Positions 7,801 to 14,760 of a DNA stretch of 16,072 nucleotides are shown here, piece after piece. Within the stretch, counting starts at the first letter, position 1. The number at the start of each line of letters is the position of its first letter. Made by a program: the position numbers and the translations under genes. Source of the DNA: JBOGDS01 sp050743075 (lineage in GTDB: Bacteria; Actinomycetota; Actinomycetes; Jiangellales; Jiangellaceae); the NCBI GenBank assembly GCA_050743075.1, contig JBOGDS010000078.1, positions 1 to 16,072 on the forward strand. The letters run 5' to 3'. Under the pieces are notes generated by a model, which made no database searches, was not told the origin of the DNA, and saw only the letters and a list, made by a program, of their open reading frames with translations.

Positions 7801-8615
7801 GCGGCGAGTCCTCGGCCCGGATGCGAACGGTCCTGCTGCACGCGGGCGCGGTGCTGATGGCGCTGTGGATCCTGATCCCGATCTACGTCATAACCGCCGC
7901 GGCGTTCTCCTCCCCCGAGGCCGTCTTCAGCTTCCCGAAGCCCCTCGTGCCGGAGATCTCGACCGAGACGATGGAGTTCTTCCTCGGCGCGACTGGAGTG
8001 TTGCCGGCCCTGCGGCGCAGCGTCGTGGTCGCCTTCTCGACGCTCGCGCTGGCGATCGTCATCGGCACCCCGGCCGGGTACGCGCTGGCGCGCTTCCGGT
8101 TCCGTGGGGCCGACGCCTTCCGTGTGAGCATCGTGTCGACCCGGGCGTTCCCGATCGTGATCCTGTCAATCCCGCTGGCCGTGACCTTCATCCGGTTCGG
8201 GATCGACGACAGCTCCGTCGGGCTCACGCTGATGCACACGGCCCTGGCTCTGCCGTTCACCGTGCTGGTCACCTCGAGCGTGTTCGCCGGTATCTCCGAG
8301 GAGCTCGAGGAAGCGGCGATGACACTCGGCTGCAGCAGGTTCTCCGCCGTCCGCCGGGTCGTCCTGCCGCTCGCGTTGCCGGGGCTGGCAGCGGCCGCCA
8401 TCTTCACCTGGATCATCTCGTGGAACGAGGTGTTCGCGGCGTCGATCCTGACCTTGCGCAACCGCACGTTGCCCGCTCAGGTCCTGGTGGCGCTGACCCA
8501 GTCGGGGCTGCCGTTCCAGTTTGCCGGCGGGTTCCTCCTCCTGGCGCCCGCGTTGGTGGTCGTCTTCGTGATCCGTAAGTACCTGTTCGACCTGTGGGGC
8601 CGGGTGGCGCGATGA
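7797..8615 (+). CDS. ABC sugar transporter permease, MalG/UgpE type
   Basis: The product has 272 residues and about six membrane helices, starting with LLHAGAVLMALWILIPIYVI. The EAA loop is EEAAMTLGCSRFSAVRRVVL (from about residue 171), followed by PLALPGLAAAAIFTWIISWN, typical of the CUT1 second permease. The ATG overlaps the stop of the first permease in ATGA, so the two are translationally coupled. The gap to the ATPase gene is 27 bases. Confidence 0.92.
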   Translation: MSGESSARMRTVLLHAGAVLMALWILIPIYVITAAAFSSPEAVFSFPKPLVPEISTETMEFFLGATGVLPALRRSVVVAFSTLALAIVIGTPAGYALARFRFRGADAFRVSIVSTRAFPIVILSIPLAVTFIRFGIDDSSVGLTLMHTALALPFTVLVTSSVFAGISEELEEAAMTLGCSRFSAVRRVVLPLALPGLAAAAIFTWIISWNEVFAASILTLRNRTLPAQVLVALTQSGLPFQFAGGFLLLAPALVVVFVIRKYLFDLWGRVAR

Positions 8616-8642
8616 GTCCGGCGCAGACGACGGGAGACCGAC

Positions 8643-9728
8643 GTGGCTGAGGTTCGCTTCGACACCGTCCGCAAGCTGTTCGGCCGCGACGTCGTGGCCG
8701 TCGACGACGTCGCGCTCGAGGTCGCCGACGGTGAGTTCGTCGTGCTGCTCGGGCCGTCGGGATGCGGCAAGACGACGTTGCTGAGGTGTCTCGCCGGACT
8801 CGAGAGAGTCGACGGTGGCCGCGTGCTGATCGGCGGCCGCGACGTGACGCACCTGCCCCCGCGGGCTCGGCGCATCGCGATGGTGTTCCAGAGCTACGCG
8901 GTGTTTCCGCACCTGAAGGTCGGGGACAACATCGCCTTCGGCCTGCGCATGCAGAAGGAGAAGGACAGCGAGGTCAAGCGCCGGGTGGGCCAGGCCGCAG
9001 AGCTGCTGCGCATCGACCACCTGCTCGATCGCTACCCGGCGCAGCTGTCCGGCGGGCAACGCCAGCGGGTCGCCGTCGCACGCGCGATCGCCACCCGTGC
9101 CGAGGTGCTGCTGATGGACGAGCCGTTGTCCAATCTGGACGCGCTCCTCCGGCTCGAGGCGCGCGCGGAGCTGAAGCGACTCATCCTCGAGCTCGGCGTG
9201 ACCACGATCTACGTGACCCACGACCAGATCGAGGCCATGTCGATGGGCGACCGGATCGCGGTCATGAACGACGGCCGGCTCGTCCAGGTGGACAACCCGC
9301 TGACGGTCTACGACAACCCGGCCGACACCTTCGTCGGCGGTTTCATCGGCAGCCCGCCGATGAACTTCGTCGCCGCCGAGGTCGAGCGCGGCAACGGCAC
9401 ACCCGTGGTGCGGCTGTCCGGGGGGTCCTTCGCGCTGCCGGTCGCTGACGTCTCGCACCTCGAGGGTCGCCGACTCGTGCTAGGAATCCGCGCCGAGAAC
9501 ATCGACGTGCGGAAGGAGCCGGCCGACGACCTGGTCCGCGCCGGCGTCCTGGTCCTCGAGCCGCTCGGCTCGCACAACCTGCTGACGGTGCGCACCGGCG
9601 AGGACACCCTCAAGGTTGCGGCGCGGGCCGACCTGTTCCCGGCGACCGACAGCGACGTGTGGCTGCGCATCGAGCCCGCCCGGATCCGTTGGATGGACCG
9701 CGAGAGCCGGCAAGCCATCCCGTCGTGA
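8643..9728 (+). CDS. ABC sugar transporter ATP-binding protein, MalK/UgpC/MsmK type
   Basis: The product has 361 residues. All nucleotide-binding motifs are intact: Walker A GPSGCGKTT (37-45), Q-loop VFQSYAVFPH, signature LSGGQRQR (from 135), Walker B LLMDEP with Asp159 and Glu160, D-loop SNLDA and switch His193 in THDQ. Residues from about 240 form the TOBE/regulatory domain of the carbohydrate-uptake ATPases, with the usual FIGSPPMNFV at its start. GTG 8643 has GGGAGA 5 bases upstream. Many actinomycetes share one MsmK-like ATPase among several importers; this operon carries its own. The stop overlaps the next start (GTGA). Confidence 0.94.
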   Translation: MAEVRFDTVRKLFGRDVVAVDDVALEVADGEFVVLLGPSGCGKTTLLRCLAGLERVDGGRVLIGGRDVTHLPPRARRIAMVFQSYAVFPHLKVGDNIAFGLRMQKEKDSEVKRRVGQAAELLRIDHLLDRYPAQLSGGQRQRVAVARAIATRAEVLLMDEPLSNLDALLRLEARAELKRLILELGVTTIYVTHDQIEAMSMGDRIAVMNDGRLVQVDNPLTVYDNPADTFVGGFIGSPPMNFVAAEVERGNGTPVVRLSGGSFALPVADVSHLEGRRLVLGIRAENIDVRKEPADDLVRAGVLVLEPLGSHNLLTVRTGEDTLKVAARADLFPATDSDVWLRIEPARIRWMDRESRQAIPS

Positions 9729-10948
9729 CGGCATCGGAGACCGGTCAGGAGGACAGCGCGCGCGCCGCCGAGCGGGCCGTGGCACTGCGGATCCTCGAGA
9801 GCAACTGGCGCGAGGATGGCGGCTACACGAGTCCCCACGTCGACACCTATCCGTGGCAGTGGCTGTGGGACTCGTGCTTCCACGCCCTGGTATGGGGCGC
9901 GTTCGGCGACCACCGTGCCGTGACCGAACTGTCCAGCCTGTTCCACTCCCAACGACCGGGTGGCTTCGTACCCCCACATGAGCTACCCGCTCTCACCACA
10001 GGAAGCCGTCCCCCTCTGGGGTGTTCCGGGTTCCTCGACGATCACGCAGCCGCCAATGTACGCACACGCGGCCCGCCAGCTGGCCGATCGCGGGCTCGAC
10101 CTGCCGGGCGACCTGGTTGCGCGCATCGAGCGGGCGCTCGACCACCTCTGGGCCACGCGTCGAGCGCAGGACGGGCTGCTGTCCTGCTTCCACCCCTGGG
10201 AGGTGGCCGACGACTCGCCGCGGTGGGACTCCTGGGGCCATCAACCCTTCGACCGCTTCGGCTCCTGGCGGGCACGCAAGCTCGAGCTCGTCGCGGCGCT
10301 GGAGATCGACGACGAGGGTGCCGCGGTCGGCAGCTCGCGCTTCGTCGTCGGCTCGGTTGCCTTCAACGCCATGGTCGGATTCAACCTGGTCGAGCTGGCC
10401 GCGCTAACCGGCGCCTCCCGCTGGGCCGCGCGTGCGCGTTCACTCACCGACGCGATCGAGGAGCGCTGGGACCCAGGGCTGCGGACCTGGATCGACGCCG
10501 CGGCGGGCGACCCGCCTTCGGCCCGCGTACGGACGGTCGACGCGCTGTTGCCGGTTCTCGTCAGCGGGGACGTCGAGCGCTGCGACGCCGCCTGGGCGCA
10601 GATCGTCGATGCCACGGCCTTCGCCGCGCCGTTCGGCCCGACCGGGGTGCATCGGGGCGAGCCGTCGTTCGACCCTGACGGCTACTGGCGCGGCGCGGCG
10701 TGGCCGCAGCTCTGTTACCTGCTCTGGGTCGCCGCCGTCGCCAGGGACGCGTCGGCATAGCCGACGGGCTCGCGGAGCGGACCCGCGCGGCGGCACTGGC
10801 CAGCGGACACGCCGAGTACTGGAACCCGGACACAGGGGCAGGGCTCGGCGCGGCACCACAGTCATGGACCACCTTGTGGGTCGTCATGGGGCCGGGCAAC
10901 CCGTGTCGCCCGAGGAGCCGGTCTCCCGGCCGAGGCGCTACGACGTGA
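9725..10948 (+). pseudogene. Second GH63-like glycoside hydrolase, interrupted by two frameshifts
   Basis: Starting at GTG 9725 (overlapping the ATPase stop), the reading opens with YTSPHVDTYPWQWLWDSCFH, the counterpart of YPHQWSWDAAF in the first hydrolase. After GGFVP the frame breaks at a run of five C (9971-9975) where four would restore PHMSYP. The next frame continues through GSSTITQPPMYAHA, FHPWEVADDSPRWDSW and GYWRGAAWPQLCYLLW. A second break near 10735-10755, equal to one missing base, is needed to reach GHAEYWNPDTGAG and APQSWTTLWVV. The repaired protein would have about 405 residues and keeps the expected acid Asp (DDSPRWD) and base Glu (AEYW). It is a diverged paralogue of the first hydrolase, not a duplicate. 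The clean frames either side of each break fit very recent decay or base-call error. Confidence 0.8.
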
Positions 10949-12625
10949 CGCCCCACTATCCAGTGGTCGGCGGCGCGGTCGAGCTCGGCTACGAGGCCCT
11001 TGCCGCGGACGTCGTGGCGACCGGTCCCTCGGTCCTGGCGCTCGACGGCCCGGCCGCGCTCGACTGGGAACCTCTGGTCGGGTCACTCCTGGCCGCGCTG
11101 GAGAAGGCCGGGCTGCGAGCGCATGGGATCGACGTCCGAGAGCACCTGTTGCCCTGGCCGGTCATTGAACGTGAGACGGTCGACGACAGGCTCCGCGACG
11201 ACACCGAGTTCGCGCCGCTGTGCGGCGTACCCCTCGCACGTCTGTTCGAGTCGCTCCCACGCCCGGCCGAACGTCCCGCCGGGGCAGACCTGTCCGGCGT
11301 GTTCGGGCCCGGCGCAGGCCTCGTGCCCTGCGACCGGCTGTGGTACACGAGCCTGCCCAAGCGGCTGGCCACCGACGCGGTCAGCATGGGCGCCCCCAAC
11401 GTCGGCCAACAGCCTTCGCAGCGAGGGACGCAGCGTCGGCTCCGTTTCGTGGACTGGCCGATCCAGGACCGGCACGCCGCATCCCTGGTCGGCGTGGTGG
11501 ACCGCTACCTCGACGCGACCCTCCCGGACGAGCCACGCTCGCTCGACGGGGACGCGCTGCGATCCTCGCTGCGCGAGTTGGCCCGCGGACCGTTCCGGAC
11601 CCGTCCGGTGTTCATGCCGGGAGCGTGGGGAGGGCAGTGGCTGCGGCGGGTGCTCGGCGTGCCGACCGAGGGGCCCAACGTCGCGTGGTCCTACGAGCTG
11701 ATCACGCCGGAGAGCGGGATCCTGCTGGAGGACACCGCACTCGTCGAGGTCGGGTTCGAACTACTCATGGCCGTCGCCGGCGAGGCGGTCGTCGGGTCGG
11801 CGGTGGCCCGTCGCTTCGGTGCGTCGTTCCCGATCCGCTTCGACTACCTCGACACCGTCGACGGCGGCAGCCTTTCTGTCCACTGCCACCCGCGACCGGA
11901 CTACATGCACGACGTATTCGGCTGGCCGTACCCGCAGGACGAAAGCTACTACGTGATGGCGACCAGGCCGGGCGCCACCGTGTTCCTCGGCTTGCGGGAC
12001 GGCGCCGACCTCGTCGAGTTCCGCGACGAGGCGGAGCGCGCGGAGAAGGCGGGGACCGAGTTCGGCATCGGCACATACGTCCAGCAGTTCCCGGCCCGTA
12101 CCCACCAGCTGTACCTGATCCCCTCGGGAACCCGCACGCCAGCGGCGAGGGCAACGTGGTGCTCGAGATCAGCTCGACCCCGTACCAGTACAGCCTGCGC
12201 TTCTACGACTGGCAACGCGCCGACCTGGCCGGCGAGCTGCGGCCAGTTCACGTCGGGCACGCGTTCGCGAACCTGAACCAGACCTGCGCGGACGACGGGT
12301 ACGCGACCAGCTCGTCCCCGAGCCCCGGGTCGTGCGATCCGGGCCGGGCCTGACCGAGCTGGAGCTCGGGCGTCATCCCGACCTGTTCTTCGCCGTCCAC
12401 CGGCTCGACTTCCACGATCGGGCCGAGGATGACACGGCCGGCCGGTTCCACGTCCTCAACCTGGTGGAGGGCGACGAGGTCGTCGTCGAGACCGAGGCCG
12501 GCCGGGTCCACGAGCTCGCCTACGCGGAGACACTGGTGGTGCCGGCGTGCGTTGGGCGTTACCAGCTCTGCAGGCGCGGGGGTGGGCCGTGCAAGGTCGT
12601 CAAGGCGCTGGTGAGGGACTCCTGA
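10903..12625 (+). pseudogene. Class I mannose-6-phosphate isomerase-like protein, interrupted by two frameshifts
   Basis: The family interconverts mannose-6-phosphate and fructose-6-phosphate. The repaired product would have about 574 residues and matches the long bacterial type: an N-terminal domain with GVFGPGAGL, then GAWGGQWLRRVLGV, FGASFPIRFDYLDTVDGGSL, the metal-site region VHCHPRPDYMHDVFGWPYPQ followed by DESYYV, and a C-terminal cupin containing HVLNLVEGDEVVVETEAGR. The first frame fails at 12131-12133, where three C stand and four would give GTPHASGEGNVVLEIS. The second break, one base missing, falls in 12280-12300 before VRDQLVPEPRV. GTG 10903 is my start choice from the family's short N-terminus; ATG 10864 is possible. 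The 3' end overlaps the kinase start (TGATG). If functional, it would feed mannose-6-phosphate into glycolysis. Confidence 0.8.
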
Positions 12626-13530
12626 TGCGCGCCCGGTCCGTGGGCGGGGAGCGCGTCATGCTGGCACTCGACGTCGGCGGAACGACCATCGAAGCGGCGG
12701 TGGTGGGGAGCGGCGGTGCCCTCCGGGGTGAGGTGCTCCGGCTGGCGAGCCCCGCCGGCGCCGACGCCGCAGCGATCCTTGCCTGCTTGGCCGGGCTGCT
12801 CACGCAGCTGCGGCGGTCGGCCGAGGCGGCCGGACAGCGGCCCGTGGCTGCGGGGCTCGGAATGCCGGGCCCGTTCGACTACCCACGCGGTGTGTCGCAG
12901 ATGCGGCACAAGCTGGCTGCCGTGCGCGGACTCGACCTGCGGGCTCCGCTGGAAGCGGCCGTGGAGTTGCCAGTGCGCTTCATCAACGACGCGACCGCGT
13001 TCGCCGTCGGCGCCTGGTGGCACGAGCACGCAGACGAGCCGCGCCTGGTTGGCGTCACGGTCGGGACCGGCGTCGGATCAGGCTTCGTCGTCACGGGCCG
13101 GCCAGTCGGGGCGGAGGAAGGCGCTCCCGCCGGCGGCGAGGTGTGGGACTTCCCGTTCCGCGGCGGAATCCTGGAAGATGCAGTGTCCCGGCGCGCCGTC
13201 AGCCGATCATACGAACGACGTTCAGGCGAGGCGTTGGAGGTCAGCGAAATCGCCCGCCGAGCCCGCACCGGCGACGTGGCCGCGCTGGAAGCGTTCGGAC
13301 AGCTCGGCGACGCGCTCGGCGAGGGGCTGGGGTCGGCGGCTGCGCTCTTTGGTCCGACCCGGGTCGTCTGTGGTGGGCAGCTCGCCCGAACGTTCGACCT
13401 CTTCGGCTCCTGTGCCCAGGACGCCTACGGTCGGCTCACCGGCACCGACGTGGTGTTCTCCGCGGCCGTAAGTCCCCACCTCGCCCTGCTCGGCGTCGCC
13501 CGCTGCCTCGCGTGGGAGCAGCCACTCTGA
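12625..13530 (+). CDS. ROK-family sugar kinase
   Basis: The product has 301 residues. The N-terminal phosphate loop reads LALDVGGTTIEAAVV (from residue 13), the catalytic region is FINDATAFAVGAWW with Asp122 as predicted base, and the second phosphate loop is VTVGTGVGSGFVV. The usual ROK zinc motif (GEIGH followed by CxCGxxGC) is absent: the region reads AGGEVWDFPFRGGILEDAVS. This places it in a zinc-less subgroup of ROK kinases. No DNA-binding domain is present, so it is a kinase and not a ROK repressor. It overlaps the isomerase stop by one base pair of TGATG; ATG 12658 is a possible shorter start. Context suggests it phosphorylates the hexose released by the hydrolases, plausibly mannose or glucose (inference). 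Confidence 0.88.
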   Translation: MRARSVGGERVMLALDVGGTTIEAAVVGSGGALRGEVLRLASPAGADAAAILACLAGLLTQLRRSAEAAGQRPVAAGLGMPGPFDYPRGVSQMRHKLAAVRGLDLRAPLEAAVELPVRFINDATAFAVGAWWHEHADEPRLVGVTVGTGVGSGFVVTGRPVGAEEGAPAGGEVWDFPFRGGILEDAVSRRAVSRSYERRSGEALEVSEIARRARTGDVAALEAFGQLGDALGEGLGSAAALFGPTRVVCGGQLARTFDLFGSCAQDAYGRLTGTDVVFSAAVSPHLALLGVARCLAWEQPL

Positions 13531-13534
13531 CGAA

Positions 13535-13550
13535 CCGCGTTCAGCCGCGG
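13535..13550 (+). terminator. Weak hairpin just after the kinase gene
   Basis: CCGCG and CGCGG pair around a 6-base loop, 4 bases after the kinase stop. There is no T-tract, so termination here is only a suggestion from position. Confidence 0.22.
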
Positions 13551-13739
13551 GCGATCTCGTGGACGCGGCGGAGCGCCGCAGCCACGGGCGAGCCTCCGCG
13601 ACTGGTGTCGGCCGACGTGCTCCCGGATCCCGGCCAGGTAGGTTGGTCGTGGCCCGCTCCCTGCCCGGGGCTCCGCCCGTCAGACCTGACCCACCAAGCT
13701 GTGCCGACGCCGAGGACACTTCTCGGCAAGGGACACGTC

Positions 13740-13761
13740 GTCGCGTCGACGTCGCGTCGAC
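13740..13761 (+). repeat. Two tandem copies of GTCGCGTCGAC
   Basis: Two perfect 11-base units abut each other, 12 bases before the ribosome site of the oxidoreductase pseudogene. The rest of the 254-base gap (13531-13784) shows no gene on either strand that I can support. The repeat may be a binding site or a replication-slippage product; nothing further can be said. Confidence 0.4.
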
Positions 13762-13784
13762 GGGAGCACGACCGGAGGCCGCTG

Positions 13785-14532
13785 ATGGCAGAACAGGTGG
13801 ACGTCGTCGTCCTGGGCATGGGAGTCGGCGGAGAAGAGGTGGGCGGGCGGCTGGCCGCGGCGGGCCTGGCCGTGGTGGGCGTCGAGCACGGCCTGGTGGG
13901 CGGCGAGTGCCCGTACTGGGGCTGCGTACCGACCAAGATGATGATCCGCGCGGCCATCCTGCTGGCCGAGACCCGCCGAGTCGACGGCATGGCCGGCAGC
14001 GCCGAGGCCACACCGGACTGGACACCCGTGGCGGGCCAGATCAGGGATGAGGCGACGGACGACTGGAACGACCAGGTGGCGGTCGACAGATTCACCGGCA
14101 AGGGCGGACGCTTCGTCCGTGGTCGCGGGCGGCTGGCCGGCACCGGTCGGGCCGCCCGCGGATTACCGGGCGCTCCCCCGCGTGACGTTCACCGACCCGG
14201 AGATCGGTGCCGTCGGGCTCACCGAGGCGCAGGCCCGGGAGGCGGGTCTGCGAGTCGATGTCGGCGTCGCCCAGATCCCGTCGTCTGCCCGGGGCTGGAT
14301 CCACAAGGCCGGCAACGAAGGGTTCGTCAAGTTGGTCGCCGACGCCGACCGGGGCGTTCTGGTCGGCGCCACCTCCGCCGGACCGGCCGGAGGCGAGGTT
14401 CTCTCGGCGCTGGTCGTGGCCGTGCACGCACAGGTGCCGGTCACGACGCTCCGCCACATGATCTACGCGTCTCCGACGTTTCACCGGGCGATCGAGGACG
14501 CCTTGCGCGACCTCCCCACGACGACGGCCTGA
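13785..14532 (+). pseudogene. FAD/NAD(P)-dependent disulfide oxidoreductase, central part deleted
   Basis: The N-terminal part (13785 to about 14150) reads VDVVVLGMGVGGEEVGGRLA with an FAD-binding glycine motif, then GGECPYWGCVPTKMMIRAA, the redox-active CxxxxC of the dihydrolipoamide dehydrogenase/mercuric reductase family. GGAGG lies 6 bases before the ATG. The reading then jumps frame at about 14140-14158 straight into ADYRALPRVTFTDPEIGAVG, the family's C-terminal dimerisation domain, which runs to a TGA at 14530-14532. Only about 246 of roughly 470 residues remain; the NAD(P)-binding domain and the rest of the FAD domain, about 225 residues, are missing. The deletion plus frame change makes it non-functional. 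The C-terminal His-Pro region is also altered (YASPTFHRAIEDAL). Confidence 0.85.
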
Positions 14533-14648
14533 TCGTCGGCGGCGGTCCGGGGCGAAGCAAACGCGACGCGCGCGGGAGAATATCCTGTTCGTACCGTTAA
14601 GCGCCGCCACCTACCAGGCGTTCGCCGCCGCGCCGAAGGCGGTCGAGA

Positions 14649-14668
14649 CCGAGTCGTAACCGACTCGG
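14649..14668 (+). terminator. Strong hairpin without T-tract between the pseudogene and the transpeptidase
   Basis: CCGAGTCG and CGACTCGG form a perfect 8-base stem with a TAAC loop. It ends 12 bases before the predicted -35 of the next gene. It could insulate that gene from read-through or be a protein-binding dyad; the lack of a T-tract leaves termination uncertain. Confidence 0.4.
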
Positions 14669-14680
14669 CGCGATGCCGAT

Positions 14681-14706
14681 GCAACCTTCCGGGCACCATG
14701 GGCGTC
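14681..14706 (+). promoter_or_regulatory. Putative ECF-sigma promoter of the L,D-transpeptidase gene
   Basis: GCAACC (14681-14686) and CGTC (14703-14706) are separated by 16 bases. This fits the AAC...TC pattern of actinomycete SigE-like extracytoplasmic-function promoters, which often drive cell-envelope genes. The start of transcription would be near 14713-14715. ATG 14698 lies inside this element and so cannot be the start codon if the promoter is real. Confidence 0.58.
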
Positions 14707-14716
14707 TTCCGGGATG

Positions 14717-14738
14717 AGCGCCGCGCACGGGCGGCGCT
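14717..14738 (+). other. Hairpin in the predicted 5' leader of the transpeptidase mRNA
   Basis: AGCGCCGC and GCGGCGCT form an 8-base stem with a 6-base loop starting within a few bases of the predicted transcript start. It could stabilise the 5' end. I could not match the leader to a known riboswitch class. Confidence 0.35.
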
Positions 14739-14760
14739 TGTTGGTGGAGGGCAGGGGCAC

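Noticed and set aside
8166..9458. Minus-strand frame of 430 codons opposite permease 2 and the ATPase
   Set aside because: Antisense to the ATPase with all motifs intact; the His/Gln/Arg-rich translation matches nothing.
9960..10760. Second hydrolase read as a normal shorter gene starting near 9960
   Set aside because: There is no ribosome site, and the missing N-terminal WDxxF region is present in the preceding frame, while the C-terminal catalytic region is in the following one; frameshifts explain it better.
13541..14143. Minus-strand frame ending SPVAAALRRVHEIARG, considered as a remnant gene in the 13531-13784 gap
   Set aside because: Most of it is antisense to the oxidoreductase N-terminus, and the C-terminal stretch alone is too short to assign to a family.
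14600..14760. Riboswitch (c-di-AMP ydaO or c-di-GMP type) upstream of the L,D-transpeptidase
   Set aside because: The context is plausible for a cell-wall gene, but the conserved core sequences of either class are not present, and the ECF-like promoter would start transcription after most of this region.
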